Origin: Asterias rubens
Taxonomy: Eukaryota; Echinodermata; Asteroidea; Forcipulatida; Asteriidae
Reading direction: 5' to 3'
Length of the DNA: 64,000 bases
Assembly: GCF_902459465.1 (NCBI RefSeq)
Contig: NC_047066.1
Coordinates: forward strand, 20,215,047 to 20,279,046
Part shown: piece after piece, positions 11,205 through 45,478 of the stretch
How the letters are laid out: the number at the start of each line of letters is the position of its first letter
How positions within the stretch are numbered: position 1 is the first letter of the stretch
Program-made: the position numbers and the translations under genes
Notes under the pieces: generated by a model
Told to the model about the DNA's origin: nothing
The model's database searches: none
The model's input: only the letters and a program-made list of their open reading frames with translations

Positions 11205-14177
11205 ATGGCCAAATTAGTTCTTTTGACATTCCTTGGCCTCTGTGCCTCGGTGGTTGTTGCAGAGGATGCAGGAACAGATGGTGCTCGTTCAGAGGAGAGG
11301 TTGGTGTATTCAGCTCGTGTAGAGGTATGTGTGTGTATTAATGTGTCGTTTTGTGGTCGCCAAATTCAGTTCAGGGTCCCTTTGTTGTTGTCTAGACAGT
11401 GCTGCACCGGCCCCACTTGATTGCTCAATTCCTGCCATTGGCAATGCATACATGGTTTGTTTGTGGGCCGTGATATACAAAATGATTGATAACCTTTATT
11501 TCTAGAAACTTCTTTGCTCCCACACGGGGGAGCCTTAGATAGTTTCATACCTTATAACTCAACAATAAACCCCTATCATTCACGTCTGGGCATCTAGCCG
11601 CGAGTGACTGCGATCTTTCATGGCCAGGAGTTTATTGTCAGTTTTGAACATGGATTGGATCAGGTTCTACCTCCATGGTTTGCACCTGTTGAGTGTTGAT
11701 TACTTGCTTGGGTGTTTGTATTTATAATCATATGGAATTTAGTACAAAAAGTTCTCAGAAAACCCTGGAGACTACAATGATACAAAGCAAATTTTGATTG
11801 TTTAATGACAAACTTTGTGGGATGTGGCGGGGGGGGGGGGGGGGGGGGGGGGGAGAGGGGGTTGAGTAATAATGTAATACTATGATAATTATTTCATTCT
11901 GTTCAGATCTGCAACATCCGTTTGTGTTTTTGAGAAGTGCACAGTCCAATATAGAAGCCATGGATTCCCACTTGACCATGAACAAGGGGGCGGGGGACGT
12001 TGGGCGGGTAAACATGGGTGGGGCTCAGTGCAAGATCATCAAAGCGACATGGACAGGGTTGGGCTGCATGGAATGGGCGGGATGATAAAAGAACAGTTTC
12101 TTGTGAAATCACATTATAATTTAACGTTTCTTTTTAAAGAAGTTTCCTCTCTTCTTTCTATCTGCAGAGCTGCAGTGGATGACAGCTGAACCGAATGCCT
12201 GAAGTCAAGGCATTTGTAACCAGTGATCTGCCCATGTAGTATCCTTTGAAGATGGAATCATTATAATCTAACAGTGCTTCTAGAAATATAAAATACTGTT
12301 CATTATGGAATAAACTATAACTCTGTAAGAGTGTTGTCTATAAGCCTAGTTGTCTGCACACTATGTACTTCAAAACTTGGATTGCAGTCAAGACTCAAGA
12401 CCACTAATTTGGTGGTGTACCCTAAGTAGGGCAGAAGCAGGGTCATCAACCACATTAGCCTGATAGCCAACCTTTCACTCCCTCCAAGAATTGTCTCTCA
12501 TGGGAACCCTTGATTTTATATTGCTACTTCTATTGTCAGTGTAACATCTGGTTGTGGTAATCAGCAACTCATTCTGTCTTTTCCCTGCCAGAAATCTACA
12601 CTACCTATTACAATTTACCGCCAGGTGTGGTCTGCAATTACACAGCATGAACACACTAGGCCTACATGTTGTGCTTTTGTCCATTAGTAATACAGCTTTG
12701 TATCACTGAAATGGACCACATGTTACAGTTACCATATAGCATGGATTACCAATGACCCTGATGAAGCTACACAATCAATGTTGGCATTTCAAATCAATAG
12801 ACACTGTTTTCATCTTGTTTTATATTAAAAAAATGATAGGCACGGTTGGTAAAATTATTATGAAAGTCAGGCATGTTCAAAGAAACTTGGGTTCTCACAC
12901 AAATTAACTGCAGAGAGACTTCCATCTGTCCTGGAATTACACAGAGTGCACAGATGACTGTTTTACTCTACCCTAGCCATTCTATCATGACCACGGCCCA
13001 ATTTCATGGCTCTGCTTACCGCTGAATTCTGCGCTTACAATCGGGATTCCCCTCATACGCAGAATTTCTGCACGAGCCTTGTAAGCGTAGAATGCCTGGT
13101 AACGTGGAGTACGCACGCGCAAAAGCCAAATTTCGCCCCTAACCCATGAAATACGCTTGCCGTAAGCACAGAATTCCCTGCTTCCGTGAGCGCCGATTCT
13201 GTGCTTACGGTAAGCAGAGCCATAAAATTGGGCCCTTGTCTGTAATGACACAACTAATCAACAATTGTACTGAAGTGGACTGATCTGTTAGTATTAAGCT
13301 CCCTCTTAATGCATTAACCAATTACAAATGTACAACTAAAAACAGGCCCCCAAAGGTCATGCAAGTTTAAATTACATTACAAAATGTTTAAAACCGGTTT
13401 CTCTCATCCGGGTCACTTCATTATGTCTATAGCGCACACAGCACAGAAAGACAGCTGGTGTATGAAATTTTATATTGGAACAGTCCGCTGAATGTTGTGT
13501 AATTCAATTTCCTTGACTGTTTTCCTTTAGCCATAATGTTGCCTTCAAACATATTTCAGGAGCAGATCCGGATTTACTTTTGCTTGACAAAGATGGCTTC
13601 ACAATAGAGGTGAGACCACTGGAGAGCACAACTGACCAACTACTAGAATTTATGAAAGATTTGTCGGCAGTTTCTTTCTACTTGAAAATTATGTTTTTTT
13701 TAGTTAAGTTCACATTTATTAAAACACAACTTTTCAGAAGATTTGAGCTGTAAAAAATGTTCTTAAAAAATGTGTGTTCGAGCATTGTGAATTTACTTAT
13801 TTGGACTGAAATTGTTCCAATGAAAGTGAAAGCTGTTTATCAGGAAAATATTTGTATTTCAATTTCAAAGTGCCTTTTTGAAATAAAAGCTTCTGCAACA
13901 GCCACATAAAATGTTTATTCTTATCTTATTTTAAGTTACTGTTTACAGTATATATTTGTGCTGTCTGTTTAATGGTGTTTCTTCTTTCTGTCTGCAGTCT
14001 ATTCCACTTAAAGGTAAAAAGCGAACAGAAATCAACACACTTCTTGAAGACTTGGGTTTCTATCACAAAAACTCTAGAGATGAGGAGGTCCCTGAACAAT
14101 TCCGAGAAGGCCCCTACATTCCTGTTACCAAAACAACTGAAGAGCCACAACCAGAAGAGAAAAAGGACGAACTTTAA
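11205..14177 (+). CDS. SELENOM: Selenoprotein M (ER thiol-disulfide selenoprotein), 4 coding exons
   Basis: Coding exons are 11205-11324, 12168-12238, 13531-13609 and 13998-14177: 450 nt, 149 residues, against about 145 in human. All junctions are GT/AG and the phases agree. Exon 1 gives a signal peptide (MAKLVLLTFLGLCASVVVAE). Exon 2 reads SCSG, then UGA, then QLNRMPEVKAFVTSDLPMY. That is the CxxU redox motif of SELENOM, with UGA at 12180-12182 decoded as selenocysteine. Exon 3 carries HNVAFKHISGADPDLLLL and exon 4 carries the LEDLGFYHKN block, both strongly like the vertebrate protein. It ends in KDEL, a canonical ER retrieval signal (human ends in ADL). The family has a thioredoxin-like fold and acts in ER redox and calcium handling. 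A naive ORF call would lose exon 2. I did not find the SECIS element by eye. Confidence 0.95.
11829..11853 (+). repeat. Poly-G tract (about 25 G) in SELENOM intron 1
   Basis: An uninterrupted G run followed by a GGGAGAGGGGG stretch. It could form G-quadruplexes, and its length in the assembly is unreliable. Confidence 0.8.
12180..12182 (+). other. SELENOM: UGA selenocysteine codon of SELENOM
   Basis: The TGA lies inside exon 2 in a continuous frame: Ser-Cys-Ser-Gly before it and Gln-Leu-Asn-Arg after it. This matches the family's Cys-x-x-Sec motif at the same place, and conservation clearly resumes after the TGA, so recoding is the only sensible reading. Confidence 0.93.
12995..13235. mobile_element. 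Palindromic MITE in SELENOM intron 2
   Basis: The left end is GGCCCAATTTCATGGCTCTG; the right end, reverse-complemented, is GGGCCCAATTTTATGGCTCT. The similarity runs on through a GCTTACCG block. The interior is rich in GCTTAC and GTAAGC repeats. Related GGGCCCAATT-ended elements occur near 27.7 and 31.7 kb. No coding capacity. Confidence 0.75.
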
Positions 14178-14812
14178 TTTAAATTTTTCATTGTATTTTT
14201 GTTTTCCCCTTTATGGATGTCGTTATTTTAACCCTTTAGAGAACAAAGAAGCAGCAACTGCAAAAGTCTTTGCTTATTACATAACTCGCTTATTACATAA
14301 CTATTGCACTAACAGGCACCTATAGTGATTGAAGCAGTTCCATTGACTAGAGACTAATGTCACAGTATTGTTTTCTGCCGAACGACTCTATATGTACCAT
14401 ACCCAACATTTCATCAAACTGTTCAGCACTGAAATTAGCTGAAAAAAACTTGCTTAGCAAGAACAGGTTACCCGTTAAAATGCTATGCACTGTACGTTGG
14501 TTGGAACAGTTACCAGCTTATATTGTGCTAGACAATATTTCCTGCTTGACAGCTTGATAAAAGCACTCATCTGCCGTCAATGCAAAACAAAAAAATCTTG
14601 CAGTTGCATTTATTTTATCAGGTTATTTCTACTGAATTTAAAGCTCGTAAGTTTGAATTTATATTGCGCAAACTTGTCTCGAAAGGGTTGTAAGGAAAAA
14701 GTCCATACATTTTTGTTAAATATTGCTCGGTCTTTTGGAAACTGCAACTCTAAATATCAGTGTGTGGAGTATTTATATATTTCAGTAATAAAAACTATTT
14801 TTATGTCTAATT
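14178..14812 (+). other. SELENOM 3' UTR with poly(A) signal
   Basis: AT-rich sequence after the stop codon, with AATAAA at 14787-14792 as the likely polyadenylation signal. A SECIS element must lie in this transcript if UGA is recoded; I looked for the ATGA/NGA core with an AA or CC apical loop and could not fix one. A segment near 14430-14480 resembles the GGGCCCAATT repeat family, which may have added to the UTR. A 7-bp stem (AAGTTTG/CAAACTT) at about 14649-14675 lacks the SECIS quartet. Confidence 0.6.
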
Positions 14813-15319
14813 TATCATAAAAAACTTGACACATGCAAGATATTTTCTGTCAAATTCGATACATGTTTGTAGAAAACTGAAAAGTTCCATTTTGAGCACT
14901 TTATCAATACTAGATGAATTGATTAATTTTTAGTGCAAAACATGTACAACGAACCTTGCATCGATTCGGTGGCAACCTTCAATAGGTCTTGACCGCCCAT
15001 AATTTTTTTTATTTTTCACTGTTTTTGTTTTCATGAGTTGTAATGATTTTTTTAATGGCTTGTTCGTGTCGGTTTTTTGCACATGCACTCTGTGGATTTG
15101 GAATAATTTCAGCACATGACGTCACTTTCTTAAACTGAGAATCAGAGGGAAAGTGACCGAGAAATTTATCTGAAAAATTACAAATTCAGAGGGAACATCA
15201 AAAGGCGACCAGACTGGCTCTTTTTAGTTTCGCAATATTATGTTATTTTTGGGGGTCTCATTTTGAAAATTAAAGAAAGTGACTTAAATGAAGGTGTAAT
15301 TGGTCTCGTTTGTTTAGCC

Positions 15320-15674
15320 TTAAGGCAGTGGACACTATTGTGGTAATTGTCAAAGACCAGTCTTCTCACTTGGTATAGCTTAACATTATGCATAAAATGA
15401 AAATTTGTCGATGAAGTTGGGAGAAAAAACACCCTTGTTACACAAAGTCGTGTGGTTTCAGATGCTTGCCATTTCAAAACCTCAAATTCTAAATCTGAGG
15501 TATCAAAATCAAATTTGTGGAAAATTGCTTCTTTCTCGAAAACTGCGTTACTTCAGAGGGAGCCGTTTCTCACAATGTTTTATACTATCAACCTCTCCCT
15601 ATAACTCATTACCGTGTAAGGTTTCATGCTAATAATTATTTTGAGTAATTACCAATAGTGTCCACTGCCTTTAA
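15320..15674. mobile_element. TTAA-flanked MITE, copy 1 of 3
   Basis: Begins TTAAGGCAGTGGACACTATT and ends with AATAGTGTCCACTGCCTTTA, giving terminal inverted repeats of about 25 bp with TTAA at both outer ends. The same family occurs in opposite orientation at 55511-55889 and as a decayed copy near 60.85-61.23 kb. The interior shares a TCGAGAAAGAAG-type block with the other copies. No ORF. TTAA flanks recall piggyBac-type targets, but TTAA may simply be part of the terminus. Confidence 0.85.
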
Positions 15675-17545
15675 GTTGTAATTGAACAAATAGTAAGAAT
15701 TGAGAAATACCCTAATCTGGTCCATGTTTGCATTAACACCACGGGTCATTTTTGTTAGTGAGCAGTGAGCACTGAGCAGTTTGCAACAGATAATTCCTTC
15801 TTTTGAGTACAATCAATAATTAACATAATGGAAAAAAATAGGGCATTGCTCATAACTTGCTAAAAACATTAAAAAACCACCCCCTCTATTGACCAGACAA
15901 ATTTACATATAAGATGATGTGTTGGTACTTATTTGAAAACACAATGCTCTGTCACAATTGGTGAGGGGGACTATCCCATTACTTTGAAGAAGCTATGATC
16001 ATTCTCAGCAAGATGTATTTCCCATCTGCTCTATACAAAGGGACTTATTAGAACAACGATGATGTTTTTTTCTTTTGTCAATACCATTTTTTAAGACTTG
16101 TTTGTTGATCCACTCATTGTTTAGATAAATTGTTTCTAGTGTATCATACTAAGTATCAGTAAAAATTGTTAGTTGTAAAAAGTAAATGCGAGTCGCAGTT
16201 CAACAAAAAAACACGTTTGAATTAAAAACATCAATTCAACTTGTAGTTTGTGCAAACAAAACATTAAAATTAAAAGTTAGGGCTCCTTTCTCCATACATT
16301 AATAAAGTATCCATCCCAGTGGCGGGAATAATTGGTGAAGCCACTGTCCTTCGGGACATGGTATATGCAAGATTAGGGAATCAGTTGTAGGTTAGGGCTA
16401 TACGTTTAAACGACTGAAGTATAGCTGCGTTTAAAGAAACAGAATCTGACACACAGACTCAACCCTAATGTGCTTGGGACCAACTTGGTCTCAGAAGTTC
16501 GAATTCGGGCGAGAGACTTCAAAGACTTAAGGCTGCTTCAAATGGCATTAAACGCAACACACTGACCATTTTCAAATTTATATTTAAATTATTTCGTTCT
16601 GTTCTTTATTTGTTTTTTGGTTTTTTTTGTTCAGAAATTTGCTTTAGTTATACATGTATCATCTATATACAGTATTTTGGTCTCTTAACATTATTTACAC
16701 AGATTAAAATAAGCTCTTATAGTAACATTAGAAATCTCCTTTTGTCACAATCATAACAGTGATACATTAACAAGCACTCAACATCAGACAAAACAGTTAC
16801 TGATTGATTTGTAACTAAAACAAACAGAAACTCCACAACCCTAGCTATTTGTATTGAGCTACAAAAAAACATTCGCACTCTGAAAATCTCTATCCTCATT
16901 TGTAGCACAAAGAAGTTCACACCAATGAAACATAGAATATAGCAAAAACAAACTCTTCTGGGTGAACTACCCATACAACAACTTGACAAAAGTAAACAAT
17001 ACGAGTAAAAATAGAAATTAAAAACTCATGCCTTGGCCTTGAAGTACCAATCATACTTGATTCTCAGCCACATAACAACACACTATAGGAGTCATAAATA
17101 ACATTAATAAACACTTTAGACCAGCTTTGCAACAACAATTAAACCAATATATACACAATGGAAGAAACAAAAAAAATGTGAATAAATTATACTGACTGAT
17201 GGAAGCTGCGTGTAAGATAAGCTCCATAATAATGCATATTCATATATTAACAGATGCAAACTTTTGTAACCAAGAAAAACATCTTTTTAGCAATGATATT
17301 TCACAAAGCAGCAATACAGTTTAAAATTAATATCGTCAACCTTCCATATAAAGTAATCATCTATACAAAGTACAAGAAGTCTTGGCAATGTACGTCACTT
17401 ATTTAATACCAATCCAATACTTTCCAAACTGCTGCCAGCTAAAATAAATAATGGCATGCCAATAAATAGTGATAATAAATACTTGGCTGGCTGTATCAAC
17501 TTCAACATGGACTACATTCAGTTCTTGGCAAGTAAAATAACTCCC

Positions 17546-17690
17546 AGGAGTGGATTTTACAAAGAGTTAAGACTAGTCTTATTTTGAGTTAGGACGAGTT
17601 ACTCATCCTAACTTGGGACTAGCGTTTAAGTTTTCAATAACTCTTCGGACTAGTCCTAAGTTAGGACCATCTTTGGGAAATCAACCCCTG
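17546..17690. mobile_element. Short palindromic MITE (145 bp)
   Basis: The left end GGAGTGGATTTTACAAAGAG and the reverse complement of the right end (GGGGTTGATTTCCCAAAGAT) are imperfect inverted repeats. The body contains repeated GACTAGTCYTA and AGTTAGGAC blocks in both orientations. No coding capacity. Confidence 0.65.
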
Positions 17691-18333
17691 AGCACACAAA
17701 TCCTTTTCACACAGTACACACACACACAATACTCCAATCCATTTAGTCCCAAGTTCATATCCAAGTTGTGCAGAGATATTGATTTACAAATTTCAGGCAT
17801 GCACAAAATTAAAACAAAATCATAAAATGCCCAACTACGCTTACATAATTTTTTTAGGCTAAACCAGGAAATCAGCTAATCAGCTGAGGTTTCAGAGGTG
17901 TCATGCCTGAAATTTGCTTGCTGTGCGACATTTGCGGAACTAGTCACTAATTATGCGTATCACCACTCAGTTACTTTTTATTAACTTGAAAATGTATGAC
18001 ACACACAATACTCTCCTAAACTCAACAATGCTACAACCAAGAATGCAGCATATTTTTTTTCAGGGAGTTGAAGTCTTTTAAACACAATGCAATAGGCATG
18101 ATCTACATGCAAACTAAATTTAAAAGCATGTGTACATTCGGATCAAGCGACTCCTGAAAAGTTAAAAGCTCACCCACCACACAGAATATATCTTGGCTGT
18201 GCAATGTGGGAGTCATATTGAGTGTTAATTTGCAGTGCAGTTAGTTAAGTCACTACGTGTGCCTTTAGATTCGCACCATATTTGTTACATGCCCCTGATG
18301 CCCACATGGCATGTTGTTAGGGCAGATAACATA

Positions 18334-18800
18334 CGTGCGAGGGGGTCTTTATGGTGTAAAGAACACTAAGCCGAAGCACCTCTTTCTTTTTCCTCTCTAT
18401 TCTTTACAACAGGACAGGGGTCACAGCATCCTCATCAGCATCCTCATCAGCATCCTCATCAGCATCCTCATAGATGAGACCAGCTCCTTCCTATGAAGCT
18501 TCCCTTACTCGGCTTTGTTGGTAGAGATGATTGTACCATTGGAGGTGGTCTTGTAGCCACAGGTGGCATAAGTGCAAGGGGTCTTTATGGTGTAAAGAAC
18601 ACTAAGCTGGAGCACATCTTTTTGTTTCATCTCCTTTCTTTAACAACAGGACAGGTGTCACACCATCCTCATAGAACAGGGGTAGCTCTTTCCAATGAAG
18701 TCATCAAGGAGTTGGCTTCATGGGTAGAGATAAGTGTGCCATTGAAGGCGGTCTTCATCTTTAGAGCATCGTTTAATGAGCCGTTGAAGATTATTGGGTT
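18334..18800. repeat. Two-copy tandem duplication, about 236-bp period
   Basis: GGTCTTTATGGTGTAAAGAA occurs at about 18344 and again about 236 bp later. Each is followed by ACAACAGGACAGG, CATCCTCAT and GTAGAGAT blocks in the same order. The first copy is expanded by a 12-bp microsatellite (CATCCTCATCAG, about four units, 18427-18472). The plus-strand open frame of 127 codons across the second copy has no family I recognise. The block lies just past the ULK stop codon, so it may be transcribed as ULK 3' UTR. Confidence 0.7.
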
Positions 18801-19119
18801 GCCACAACTGATCTTTGATCCTCAAAAAGTTGCCAACTCTGCCTTCAGAGATGGAAAGATTAGCATCCAAGGATAGTTTTTACCTCCATAGAAGGAGGCC
18901 AATCATTATGGCAAACTGCTTTGGGGGTATGAAAACTTCCTTTATACCCCTTTCCTACTTTCCTCAGATGTCAGTGAGAGGTTGCGGCATGTAATCTTCA
19001 GACCTTAGGAAATACTCCCTGCAGCAACCTGGTCACTTGACATGACAGTCTCAATTGCTAGCTTCCTAGGTTGACTGAACTTTTAAATCATATTCCTCTG
19101 ATGTTTGTGATATTTTGTC

Positions 19120-42819
<23,700 letters not shown>

Positions 42820-45099
42820 CTTTTCAACCTCAATAATGAACAAAGAGGTGCAAAAATGGGACCTCAACTAAGCGGTCATAGAGTTACAAAACAAAGCTCA
42901 AAGCTTGTCCGCTTTGCTGACGGCCAAAAGAGCACAGCCGCACAACAGCCCGCCATACAATCGTCTGTCACACTCTCACGGGTGCGCCGTTACTTAAAAA
43001 TGTTAGTCCATTTTCATCTCTTTGTTGACAAGGCTGTCTCGATATGGTTAAATAAATCACTGCTCCAAAGCTACAGCAACATGTCCACATCATCCTACAT
43101 TCATTTTTGATAATATGGAGGTCACTTTGGAGAAATATTCTATAACAAATTGCAGACGAGTCTCAGTTCTTGCTCTGTTTTAGCCAGCGGTTTTGTGGTT
43201 TGTTGTCGAATGACGACATCTCGTCATTCGATCCCATGCACTTTTGACCATTTAATATAAACAGGCCAGCTGATTGCTTTATATGTATCATCGACTTTTA
43301 AAAGGGGCGGCCAAAATGTAAAGATGTACACCAACCGAAACACAATCATTGGTTTGGTATCTTTGTTAATAAAATGAATAAAATAGTCACAACATTATTG
43401 TTAATAAATCTAAATCCTTAAAGATTATGATCAATTCTTGCAAGACATAGCTTTTTACGACAGTGGTTACGATAATATAAAAATAACACACCTCCTATAA
43501 AAATGGTATATTCACTCTGACGTAGGGTTGTTTTGGTGGGGGCCGAATAGCTCATTATGCAAGAAAAAAAAGATCCCACCTTATTATTAAAGTTATCACT
43601 TCAGATTTGATAAAGTATTTTTTAACAAAAAATTCTTTAAAGAAAACACATGTCAACTGCATTTCTTTTATAATTTACTGATTCGTTGAGATTTCCAGCA
43701 GAATCTGTTCACAATAAACCAATGTTTTGGGCGGATCACATTGTTGAGTTTGTTGTATCAATCCATCGTTACTCACACGATATTCAGGGAACCCGTTAAA
43801 TGCTGAAAAGCACGGGGGTACACACTCTCAAAAAAATATGTACAAATATAGCATTTTTGTCTATAACAAAATTTCGCAAATTAGAAAATTTAACAAATTT
43901 CAAAGACAACAAAAAACTAAATAAAAGTGCCAACAACTGTTTGATTATTTGTAGTGTTAATTAAAATGTAATTTAAATCATCTGTTTTACCTCATATAAA
44001 TACTAGCTGTGCGCCTCATGCTTCAGTCTCTTGCTACGTATCCCACGTGGTGGTGATTTTGCTTCTAACTGCTGGAGAATTTTGTGAAAATTCTCCTTTT
44101 GGTCGAGGTAAATATAATTTATTTTCGCGTAGAGGGGTAACTTGATATCTATAGTTGATGTTGTTGGTGGAAAAAGTACTTGTCTTTTGTTAAAATTTGC
44201 AGAAATTAATGATCTTTGTTGATGGTCACACGTGGCGATTCTGGGCTGTAGTGTAGGCATTATTGACTGTGTATTGCATTCCGGGTTGCTGTTTGTTGTA
44301 CCATGGTTGTACCATATGCGCATGGTGGAAAGTTGCAACCATGGTGAAGAAATGGTTCAATCAGTTGTAAACTTCCACGCTTGTTTTATGTCTGTCAAGT
44401 ACATAAACATTTTGGGTAGGATTAAACGGCCATTTGAATATAAAGTCAGAGTGTAAATGAAACATGTGCACTTTTCTATCTTTGCAACCTTTGCTTGATT
44501 GAACAATTTATTTATGTTTTCATCACAACAAAATTAAAACAAACGACATGTCTCATTCCTGAAAAACAAACCCGAGTTGTTGGTGTTTACCATGGAGCAA
44601 TCCTCCATGGTGATTACTGACTGTTGTGCAACACCAACAGCTTGATCCTGCTGAGTGATATTGAATACCTAGCCCCAATAATGATGTCAATACATACTTT
44701 TTTTTTTACTTGTCACTCGTTTTTAGTTTTTGATGGTAGTCAATACGACTAGTGGTTGACTGCATGACTGAGAGAATTGCCTAATAATAATCAGTAAAAC
44801 TAAAAAGTGTACTGCAGCGACACAAGAATCTAGGTTTTATTGTGTCGCTGCAGTACACATTAGGCTAGATTATAATAGGTAAAGCAGTTTCAAAAACATT
44901 CAAATACAGTGCAAACACTAAAAATGTAAGTTAAACTTGCATCTTTAAAACGTTTGTAAAATATGTGCGTGTAATCATAGAACAAGGAACAGAAATACTG
45001 TTACATGTACTGTTTTTGTTTATAATATAACTGTGGTCTCTTTTATTAAAGTTAAAGACTAACTCATGCTGTTTTATTCTTTTTTATTTCTCCCTTCAG
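42820..45099. promoter_or_regulatory. Intergenic region between divergent ULK and AKAP1 starts
   Basis: The ULK start codon (42819, minus) and AKAP1 start codon (45479, plus) face each other, so both promoters should lie here. A CpG-containing stretch at 44200-44350 with TATGCGCATGG (an NRF1-like half-site) is the best AKAP1 promoter candidate. About 42.85-43.2 kb is the likely ULK leader and promoter. A perfect hairpin lies at 44807-44858. These are positional inferences; no start site is proven. Confidence 0.4.
44807..44858. other. Perfect 19-bp inverted repeat with 14-nt loop
   Basis: GTGTACTGCAGCGACACAA at 44807-44825 is the exact reverse complement of 44840-44858. The loop is GAATCTAGGTTTTA. 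It lies about 0.6 kb upstream of the AKAP1 start codon and probably in its first intron or promoter. It is too short and too perfect for a typical miRNA precursor and lacks terminator-like context. Confidence 0.9.
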
Positions 45100-45478
45100 C
45101 TTTTCCTGAATGGCACTGCAAATGACAGAGCAACACAGCATCAATGTTTTCCATCAATTCAGACGAAGACCTCCCTCGGATATACTGAGATTACTATCGT
45201 ATAGAAACATTGCACCTGTTTATCTATTAAGAAATCAACCTGTCCTAGACTCAAGGACTTCAGTACAAGACTCAGTTTCTGCTCTTTGAAACGGTCACCC
45301 CTAATAGTATATATTTGTGGGGGCCAGGAGGCCTTTTTTGTTATACTTTTGTAGTATTTATAAGCTTTCGATTTCTACATTCACTTCCAGTTTGAGTATT
45401 TTTTGTGTGGGGTTGCTGAACCCTTATCTGCTAGACATTAAAAAATTAAAGTTAGTTTTTCAGGAAAAATAGTTAGCT
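45100..45478 (+). other. Probable AKAP1 5' UTR exon segment
   Basis: A pyrimidine-rich acceptor (TTTATTTCTCCCTTCAG) ends at 45099. The sequence then runs without a recognisable coding signal to the AKAP1 start codon at 45479. This suggests a noncoding first exon upstream, near 44.2-44.4 kb, spliced to this leader. Upstream ATGs, including one at 45110, are present. Confidence 0.5.

Larger units (their letters stand above)
14813..18333. other. Gene-poor interval between SELENOM and ULK 3' ends
   Basis: Convergent 3' ends of SELENOM (+) and the ULK gene (-). It contains two MITEs (15320-15674 and 17546-17690) and long AT-rich stretches. Some of 16.6-19.1 kb may be ULK 3' UTR: possible minus-strand AATAAA signals read as TTTATT at 17977-17982 and 16605-16610. 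No coding exon recognised. Confidence 0.45.

Noticed and set aside
14649-14680. A 7-bp stem in the SELENOM 3' UTR as the SECIS element
   Set aside because: It lacks the ATGA/GA quartet and a proper helix II and apical loop.
44807-44858. miRNA precursor
   Set aside because: The stem is only 19 bp with a 14-nt loop and no bulges, shorter than typical animal pre-miRNA. Kept as an unexplained hairpin.
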